The translations under genes were made by a program, and so were the position numbers. Below, one piece after another: positions 6,060-11,127 of a stretch of 11,127 nt of DNA. The stretch spans positions 1 to 11,127 of the forward strand of contig CAYJNQ010000052.1 in NCBI GenBank assembly GCA_964371725.1, given 5' to 3'. Under the pieces are notes generated by a model. It was given only the letters and a program-made list of their open reading frames with translations. It was not told where the DNA came from and did not search any database. The stretch is from JAAYCI01 sp964371725. GTDB taxonomy: Bacteria > Bacillota > Clostridia > Oscillospirales > Ruminococcaceae. How positions within the stretch are numbered: the stretch's first letter is position 1; every line of letters starts with the position of its first letter.

Positions 6060-8693
6060 CTATGAAAGCGCCGCAATGCTTTCTTGCAGGCGTTCGTATT
6101 TTTCCTGTGCTCTTTGCTGTTTTTGACGCAATTCCTCCACCACATGGGCGGGCGCTTTGTTCAAAAAGCCCTCGTTGGAAAGACGGCCTTCAAAATTGGC
6201 CACTTCTTTTTCGGCATTTTGCAATTCTTTTTGCAGGCGTGCCAGTTCTTTTTCCCTGTCCACCAGTTCCATCATGGGAATGAAGCCGCGCGCGGTGGCC
6301 GTGGCCACTTGCACCATGCCGGCGGTTTCCCCTTCATAGCTTGCGCACAGGGTAAGGCTGTCGGCCCAGGCCAATTTCTGCAACACACTTTCCGATTGTG
6401 CAAACACGTCCGGCGTGCCGGATTCGATAATCAGCTGTGTGCGCTTTGCCGGGTGCACGTTCATGTCGGCACGCACAGCGCGAATGGCCCGCACCATCTC
6501 AATCACCGAGGCGAACGCCTCTTGCTCTTCTGTAAAGTCCAAGTCGCGCCGCCGCATGGGCCAAGCTTGCACCATGAGGCTGCCCGCACAGCCGGGCAAG
6601 GTTTGGTAGATTTCCTCTGTAATAAAAGGCATGAACGGGTGCAAAAGCTTCAGCGCCCCACTCAGCAGCCACACCAGCACCCTGCGCGCGGTATCGGCCT
6701 CTTTTTCATTTTCAGATTGCAGGCGCGTTTTGGCAATCTCAATGGTCCAATCGCACAAAACATCCCAGATGTATTCATAAATTTTCTGCGCCGCAAGGCC
6801 AAATTCATAGCGCTCGAGGTTGTCTGTCACCAGCTGCACCAGCTCGTTGAAAAGGGAAACGGCCCATTTGTCGCACAGTTCCAACTCTTCGCTGTCGGGC
6901 AAGCCCGGCTCAAAACTTTCGGGCAAATTCATTTGCACAAAACGTGCAGCGTTCCACAGTTTGTTTGCAAAATTGCGCGAAGCACGCACTTTTTCATCGG
7001 AAAAGCGCATGTCGTTTCCGGGCGTGGAACCCGTTATCAGGGTGAAGCGCAAAGCGTCGGCCCCATATTCGGCTATCACATCCAAGGGGTCAATGCCGTT
7101 CCCAAGGCTCTTGCTCATTTTGCGTCCATCGGCATCTCTTACAAGGCCGTGAATCAAAACGGTGTCGAACGGGGCTTTTTCGGTGTAGTGCAGGCCCGAA
7201 AAAATCATGCGCGAAACCCAGAAACCGATGATGTCGTAGCCCGTAACCAGTGTGTTTGTGGGGTAGAAATAGCGCAGGTCTTCGCTGTCTTCCTCGGGCC
7301 ATCCCAGCACCGAAAACGGCCACAGCGCACTGGAAAACCAGGTGTCGAGCGTGTCTTCATCTTGGTGCAGTGCACCGCCGGCGCATTTCGGGCAGGCTTT
7401 CGGCTCCTCACCGGCCACCACCACCTCGCCACAGGCGTCGCAGTAGTAGGCCGGAATGCGATGCCCCCACCAAAGCTGGCGCGAAATACACCAGTCGCGT
7501 GTGTTTTCCATCCAGTGCAAGTAGGTTTTGGCAAAGCGCTCGGGCACAAAGCGGATGCTGTCATCCTTCACAGCATGCACGGCCGGCTCTGCCAACGATT
7601 CCATCTTCACAAACCATTGCATGGAAATCATGGGTTCTATCGTGGTGCCGCAGCGGTAGCACGTGCCCACATTGTGTGCGTGTGGCTCCACTTTCACCAG
7701 GAACCCGCCCTGTTCCAAATCGGCCACCACGCGTTTGCGCGCCTCAAAGCGATCAAGCCCCTCATAGGCGCCGCCCTCGCCGTTGATGCTGCCGTCTTCG
7801 TTCATCACGCACAGGGTGGGCAGGTTGTGCCTACGCCCCACCTCGAAGTCGTTCGGGTCGTGCGCCGGTGTGATTTTCACCACACCGGTGCCAAAATCCG
7901 CATCTACATAGGAATCCACCACAACGGGAATTTCACGGTTCACCAGTGGCAATATCACACTTTTTCCGTGCAGGTGGGCATAGCGCCTGTCGTCCGGGTG
8001 CACGGCGATGGCCGTATCGCCCAACATGGTTTCCGGGCGTGTGGTGGCAATTTCCACCCATTCGTCGCTGCCCGCCACCCGGTAGCGGATGTGCCAAAAA
8101 CAACCGTCCTGCTCCTCGTGTTCCACCTCGGCATCCGAAATGGTGGTAAGGCAGTGTGGGCACCAGTTCACAATGCGCTCGCCGCGGTAGATAAGCCCTT
8201 CTTCAAACAGACGCACAAACACCGTGCGCACGGCGTGGTTGCACCCTTCGTCCATCGTAAAGCGCTCGCGCTGCCAATCGCAGCTCGAACCCAGCTTTTT
8301 CAGCTGCTCCACAATGCGCCCGCCATACTTGCGCTTCCATTCCCACGCGCGTTCCAAATACTTTTCGCGCCCAAGGTCTTCTTTGCTCAGCCCCTCTTCT
8401 TTCATGCCGGCCACAATGCGTGCTTCCGTGGCAATGGAGGCATGGTCGGTGCCCGGCACCCACAAAGCCGAAAAACCCTGCATGCGTTTCAGGCGAATCA
8501 AAATATCCTGCCAGGTTTCGTCCATGGCATGCCCCATGTGCAGCTGCCCGGTGATGTTCGGGGGCGGCATCACAATGGTATAGGGAATTTTGTCCGGGTC
8601 GCGCTCTGCGTGGAACAGGTTGTTTTCCACCCAGTAGGCATAGTTTTTGTCTTCCACCTGCGTGGGCTCATACACTTTGTCTAACTGTCTCAT
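6060..8693 (-). CDS. valS: Valyl-tRNA synthetase
   Basis: A class I aminoacyl-tRNA synthetase of 877 residues, the usual length, that charges tRNA-Val with valine in the cytoplasm. The HIGH signature is HMGH at 52-55 inside PPPNITGQLHMGH, and KMSKS is at 525-529. The CP1 editing domain, which removes mischarged threonine, carries TTRPETMLGDTAIAVHPDD near 217 and HDPNDFEVG near 278, the latter with its conserved Asp. A four-cysteine zinc-binding segment is near 416-441. The last about 70 residues form the charged coiled coil typical of ValRS (about 809-877), which separates it from IleRS and LeuRS. The start is ATG 8693-8691 behind GGAGGAGCACG. The frame stays open further upstream, but that extension lies inside the T-box terminator. 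Expression is controlled by the upstream T-box. No catalytic residue appears to be missing. Confidence 0.98.
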   Translation of the reverse strand: MRQLDKVYEPTQVEDKNYAYWVENNLFHAERDPDKIPYTIVMPPPNITGQLHMGHAMDETWQDILIRLKRMQGFSALWVPGTDHASIATEARIVAGMKEEGLSKEDLGREKYLERAWEWKRKYGGRIVEQLKKLGSSCDWQRERFTMDEGCNHAVRTVFVRLFEEGLIYRGERIVNWCPHCLTTISDAEVEHEEQDGCFWHIRYRVAGSDEWVEIATTRPETMLGDTAIAVHPDDRRYAHLHGKSVILPLVNREIPVVVDSYVDADFGTGVVKITPAHDPNDFEVGRRHNLPTLCVMNEDGSINGEGGAYEGLDRFEARKRVVADLEQGGFLVKVEPHAHNVGTCYRCGTTIEPMISMQWFVKMESLAEPAVHAVKDDSIRFVPERFAKTYLHWMENTRDWCISRQLWWGHRIPAYYCDACGEVVVAGEEPKACPKCAGGALHQDEDTLDTWFSSALWPFSVLGWPEEDSEDLRYFYPTNTLVTGYDIIGFWVSRMIFSGLHYTEKAPFDTVLIHGLVRDADGRKMSKSLGNGIDPLDVIAEYGADALRFTLITGSTPGNDMRFSDEKVRASRNFANKLWNAARFVQMNLPESFEPGLPDSEELELCDKWAVSLFNELVQLVTDNLERYEFGLAAQKIYEYIWDVLCDWTIEIAKTRLQSENEKEADTARRVLVWLLSGALKLLHPFMPFITEEIYQTLPGCAGSLMVQAWPMRRRDLDFTEEQEAFASVIEMVRAIRAVRADMNVHPAKRTQLIIESGTPDVFAQSESVLQKLAWADSLTLCASYEGETAGMVQVATATARGFIPMMELVDREKELARLQKELQNAEKEVANFEGRLSNEGFLNKAPAHVVEELRQKQQRAQEKYERLQESIAALS

Positions 8694-8743
8694 CGTGCTC
8701 CTCCAAAATTTTGCTTCAAAACGGCTGCTTACGTGTTCAAAAT

Positions 8744-8770
8744 AAAAAAACGCCCCAACTACATGGGACG
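8744..8770 (-). terminator. Conditional terminator of the valS T-box
   Basis: CGTCCC (8770-8765) pairs with GGGGCG (8756-8751), with one G-U pair, followed by seven T on the minus strand. It lies directly after the T-box core and 51 nt before the valS start. Formation is mutually exclusive with the antiterminator. Confidence 0.85.
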
Positions 8771-9039
8771 GAATCAACCGCGGTACCACCCAAGTTGCCG
8801 CAAAACACGGCCCCTCTAGCTCCCTGTAACGCGAGAGATACGGGCGAAACTAAAAGGAAAACATGCACAAAACCATCGTTTCGTGTTTTTCTGTTCATTT
8901 CACCTGCTCGAAAGCGACAATTCTTGGCGCGTCTTCATAGCCCTTTCAGCCGGGGGGCCACTCTCTGCACAAAACGGATGCCAAAATCCTCTTTGTCATA
9001 GCATTTGTCGATGCAAACGGCACTGCTTGCACAATTTGC
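8744..9039 (-). promoter_or_regulatory. T-box riboswitch controlling valS
   Basis: The 14-base T-box core TGGGTGGTACCGCG lies at 8792-8779 on the minus strand. Its TGGT can pair with a tRNA acceptor end of the form ACCA, as expected for tRNA-Val. It is followed by a terminator hairpin (8770-8744). Stem I elements are visible: ATGACAAAGAGGA near its base, the AG-rich CAGAGAGTGG near 8970-8959, and the returning strand GCCAAGAATTGTCG. A GUC valine codon at 8918-8916 in that returning strand is the candidate specifier. It was assigned by hand folding and the gene downstream. Uncharged tRNA-Val would stabilise the antiterminator and allow valS transcription. Confidence 0.93.
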
Positions 9040-9045
9040 TTAAAT

Positions 9046-9075
9046 ATTATACCAAATGATACACGGTTTTGTCAA
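9046..9075 (-). promoter_or_regulatory. Promoter of the valS T-box transcript
   Basis: TTGACA at 9075-9070 and TATAAT at 9051-9046 on the minus strand, both perfect, with an 18-bp spacer. Transcription would begin near 9039, just before stem I. The -35 overlaps a perfect inverted repeat, ACGGTTT-TGTC-AAACCGT (9063-9080). Confidence 0.9.
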
Positions 9076-9096
9076 ACCGTTTTTCCACTTTCCCTC

Positions 9097-9125
9097 TTTA
9101 CCAAAACCGCAAAAAGGAGTATACT
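9097..9125 (+). promoter_or_regulatory. Divergent promoter for the HAD-prfB operon
   Basis: TTTACC (9097-9102), a 17-bp spacer and TATACT (9120-9125) resemble a housekeeping sigma-A promoter. It stands back to back with the valS promoter; the two -35 boxes are about 21 bp apart. Transcription would start near 9132, about 33 nt before the proposed TTG start. Confidence 0.55.
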
Positions 9126-9164
9126 GAACGCAGGCAACTGAAATGGCAAAGAGAGGACTGTGCT

Positions 9165-9776
9165 TTGTACAACAATTTGATTTTTGATTTGGGCGGTGTG
9201 GTGGTAAACTACAGCCCCAAAGACTATTTGGCCGACACTTTTTTTTACGAGCGTGTGGAAAAACGCTTGTATAACCTTGTGTTTGCCAGCGAAGAATGGA
9301 AGCTTTTAGACCTGGGCGAGCTCACCTTCAAGCAGGCAAACGATATTTTTATGAAACGCGCTGAAGAGGAAAACCTCGCCTTTGAAATGCGTGCCCTTCT
9401 GGACGACTGGACGGACATGCTCTCCACAAAACAGGCCACGGTAAACCTCATGCGTCTTTTCAAAAAGCAGGGCTATCGGCTTTACTATTTGTCGAACATT
9501 TCGCACGATGTGCTGGCCATGCTCAAAAAACGCAGTTTTTGGTCCATGTTCGACGGCGGCATCGCCTCTTGCGAAGTGGGCCTTGCAAAGCCCGACCCCG
9601 ACATCTATCGTTTGCTTTTGCAAAGCTATAAATTAGACGCAAGCGAGTGTATTTTTGCCGACGATCGAAAAGAGAACGCCCTGGCCGCCTTCGAGGTCGG
9701 CATCACGGGAATTCAGTTTTTCGACGTGAAAAATTTTTGCAAAATGCTCGTTGGATACGGGGTAACTGTCGATTAA
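9165..9776 (+). CDS. HAD-superfamily hydrolase, YihX-like
   Basis: A predicted cytoplasmic phosphatase of 203 residues, typical for HAD subfamily IA. Motif I is DLGGV with the nucleophile Asp8. Motif II is LSN with Ser110. The conserved Lys142 lies in GLAKPDPDIY, and motif IV is FADD (164-167). The Asp normally two residues after the nucleophile is Gly10. E. coli YihX, a glucose-1-phosphate phosphatase, has the same DLG motif, so this does not imply loss of activity. Substrate is not predictable. TTG at 9165 is preferred because GAGAGG stands 7-8 bases upstream and motif I then begins at the usual distance from the N-terminus. The frame is open back to another TTG at 9069, but that lies in the valS promoter region with no ribosome binding site. 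prfB follows after 38 bp, so the two are probably co-transcribed. Confidence 0.88.
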   Translation: MYNNLIFDLGGVVVNYSPKDYLADTFFYERVEKRLYNLVFASEEWKLLDLGELTFKQANDIFMKRAEEENLAFEMRALLDDWTDMLSTKQATVNLMRLFKKQGYRLYYLSNISHDVLAMLKKRSFWSMFDGGIASCEVGLAKPDPDIYRLLLQSYKLDASECIFADDRKENALAAFEVGITGIQFFDVKNFCKMLVGYGVTVD

Positions 9777-9814
9777 ACGAACCGATAAAGCGGCCGCTTG
9801 GCCTTGGAGGATAT

Positions 9815-10948
9815 ATGGTACTGCTGGACGAAGTAAAGCGCTCTTTGGGAGAGCTTGTGTTTGAAGTGAACGATTTGGCCGAAGCCCTTGGCATCGCCAC
9901 CAAAAAAAGGCGCTTGGAAGAGCTGGAAATGCGCTCGTCCAAAGCGGAGTTTTACGACGACCCCGAGGCCTCGGCCAAGATTTTTAGCGAAATGAGTTAT
10001 TTGCGCGACAATTTGACGCAATATGAAAATTTGTGCGAACGCTTGGCCGACGCCCAAACCCTTTTGGAACTTTGGCAAGAGGGGGACGACGAAGCCGCAA
10101 AAGAATGCGAAGAAGCCACCCGGCTTGTGGCCACACAAACACAGACGATGCGCCTTGTGGCCCTTTTAACCGGCGAGCACGACAAACAAAACGCCATTCT
10201 CACCTTTCACGCCGGGGCCGGTGGCAAAGAGGCGCAAGATTGGGTGGAAATGCTCCTGCGCATGTATCAGCGCTGGGCGGGCGACCACGGCTATAAAACC
10301 ACGGTTTTGGATTATCTGGCCGGCGAAGACGCCGGTGTGAAAAGTGCTTCTATTTTGGTTTCGGGCGAAAACGCCTATGGTTTTTTAAAAAGTGAAAACG
10401 GGGTGCACCGCCTTGTGCGCGTATCCCCCTTCGATTCGTCCGGCCGTCGCCACACCAGCTTTGCCTCCTTGGAGGTGATGCCGGAGATAGAGGAAGACCT
10501 CAAAGTGCACCTGCGCGCAGAAGATGTGAAAATGGATGTGTTTCGTGCCTCGGGCGCCGGCGGCCAACACGTGAACAAAACCTCCAGCGCCGTGCGCCTA
10601 ACCCATTTGCCCACGGGCATTGTCGTGTCCAGCCAGGCGCAGCGCAGCCAAGTGCACAACCGCGAATTTGCCGAGCGCATGCTCATTTCCAAGCTCATTC
10701 AAATCAAGGAACAAGCGCACCTGGATAAGATTGAGGATATCAAGGGTGTGCAAAAAGACATTGCCTGGGGCAGCCAGATTCGCAGCTATGTGTTCATGCC
10801 CTACACCCTTGTAAAAGACCACCGCACCGGCTGCGAAAACGGCAATGTGAACGCCGTGATGGACGGTGAGCTGGATGGTTTTATCAACGCCTACCTGAAA
10901 GCTGCCGCCGCCGGCGAATTGCGCGAAGGCGGCGGCGAGGAGATGTAG
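9815..10948 (+). CDS. prfB: Peptide chain release factor 2 (no programmed frameshift)
   Basis: This 377-residue class I release factor ends translation at UGA and UAA codons on the ribosome. The stop-recognition tripeptide SPF at 204-206 (in RVSPFDSSGRRHTSF) marks RF2; RF1 has PxT. The peptidyl-tRNA hydrolysis motif GGQ is at 249-251 in GAGGQHVNKTSSAVR, and Ala precedes SGAGGQ as in most bacteria. The N-terminal domain is a helical, charge-rich segment. The start is ATG 9815, behind TTGGAGG with a four-base spacer. In most bacteria prfB needs a +1 frameshift at CTT TGA (codons 25-26). Here codon 25 is CTT and codon 26 is GGC, and the frame is open throughout, so that autoregulation is lost or was never present. 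It follows the HAD gene after 38 bp. Confidence 0.97.
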   Translation: MVLLDEVKRSLGELVFEVNDLAEALGIATKKRRLEELEMRSSKAEFYDDPEASAKIFSEMSYLRDNLTQYENLCERLADAQTLLELWQEGDDEAAKECEEATRLVATQTQTMRLVALLTGEHDKQNAILTFHAGAGGKEAQDWVEMLLRMYQRWAGDHGYKTTVLDYLAGEDAGVKSASILVSGENAYGFLKSENGVHRLVRVSPFDSSGRRHTSFASLEVMPEIEEDLKVHLRAEDVKMDVFRASGAGGQHVNKTSSAVRLTHLPTGIVVSSQAQRSQVHNREFAERMLISKLIQIKEQAHLDKIEDIKGVQKDIAWGSQIRSYVFMPYTLVKDHRTGCENGNVNAVMDGELDGFINAYLKAAAAGELREGGGEEM

Positions 10949-10968
10949 CAGGCCGAAAGACGGCCTGC
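10948..10968 (+). other. Hairpin at the end of prfB
   Basis: GCAGGCCG-AAAGA-CGGCCTGC is a perfect 8-bp stem starting at the last base of the prfB stop codon. No T run follows (CCAACC), so it is not a standard intrinsic terminator. It may protect the mRNA 3' end or act with Rho. Confidence 0.5.
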
Positions 10969-11011
10969 CAACCACATCCGAGCGGCCGAGAAAGTGCCCG
11001 GCGCCGAAATC

Positions 11012-11052
11012 CCAACGCGCCCAAGTGCCGCCTTCGGCGGCCTGCGTGTTGG
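11012..11052. other. Compound hairpin downstream of prfB
   Basis: An outer 9-bp stem with one G-U pair (11012-11020 with 11044-11052) and an inner 6-bp stem GCCGCC-TTC-GGCGGC (11027-11041) are joined by an asymmetric internal loop. No U tract follows on either strand. It could be a structured 3' end, a Rho-independent variant or a repeated palindromic element. No gene is supported between 10949 and the window end. Confidence 0.45.
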
Positions 11053-11127
11053 ATGCACTCTGCAAAGCTTGCAAAAAACGCCGCAAAGACGCATATAGTT
11101 GATATGGTTCTGCCGCGGCATTTTGCA

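Noticed and set aside
6084..8684. 866-codon open frame on the plus strand, antisense to valS
   Set aside because: It lies fully within valS, which has every family motif. The translation is rich in His, Phe, Val and Gln in patterns mirroring valS codons, with no ribosome binding site and no recognisable domain.
8694..8789. 32-residue N-terminal extension of ValRS
   Set aside because: It would be encoded inside the T-box terminator and has no ribosome binding site, whereas ATG 8693 has GGAGGAG at the right distance.
9069..9164. Longer HAD protein starting at TTG 9069
   Set aside because: It overlaps the valS -35 and lies upstream of the likely plus-strand promoter. The extra residues are not HAD-like and TTG 9165 has a good ribosome binding site.
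11104..11127. Possible gene start at the right edge (ATG GTT CTG CCG...)
   Set aside because: There is no ribosome binding site and the eight codons consist mainly of the palindromic repeat.

Overview
The window looks like chromosomal DNA from a Gram-positive anaerobe of the Firmicutes, most likely class Clostridia. The clues are a T-box leader in front of valS, strong GGAGG-type ribosome binding sites, intrinsic terminators with U tracts, and a very large secreted Thr/Ala-rich surface protein with an MBG-type domain and a three-helix C-terminal anchor. No rRNA, tRNA, CRISPR array, transposase or phage gene was seen.

Left part (1-5830, all on the minus strand). A 1436-residue surface protein (854-5164) is followed by an intrinsic terminator (794-829). 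The window edge cuts a second gene (1-92) whose first 30 residues match the signal peptide of the first at 26 positions. The two genes are tandem paralogues. Their upstream DNA is also homologous for about 650 bp. Both copies carry the same promoter layout: a perfect TATAAT box, no good -35, and instead two GTTACA direct repeats 11 bp apart, read on the plus strand. That layout is typical of an activator of the OmpR/PhoB response-regulator class. Far upstream, three TAGCAC motifs keep identical 24 and 19 bp spacing in both copies.

Middle (5850-9080, minus strand). valS encodes valyl-tRNA synthetase (877 residues) under a T-box riboswitch with its own promoter. Two terminators in series lie after it, isolating it from the surface-protein locus. 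A near-perfect 24-nt palindrome lies between the valS stop and the first terminator.

Right part (9097-11127, plus strand). A divergent promoter drives a small YihX-like HAD hydrolase (TTG start) followed 38 bp later by prfB, peptide chain release factor 2. This prfB is read in one frame: codon 25 is the CTT of the classical frameshift site, but codon 26 is GGC instead of TGA, so the autoregulatory frameshift is absent. The last 180 bp hold hairpins without U tracts and no supported gene.

valS and prfB are translation housekeeping genes. The surface-protein pair is the accessory part of the window, and its duplicated, apparently activator-dependent upstream region is the most interesting signal here.
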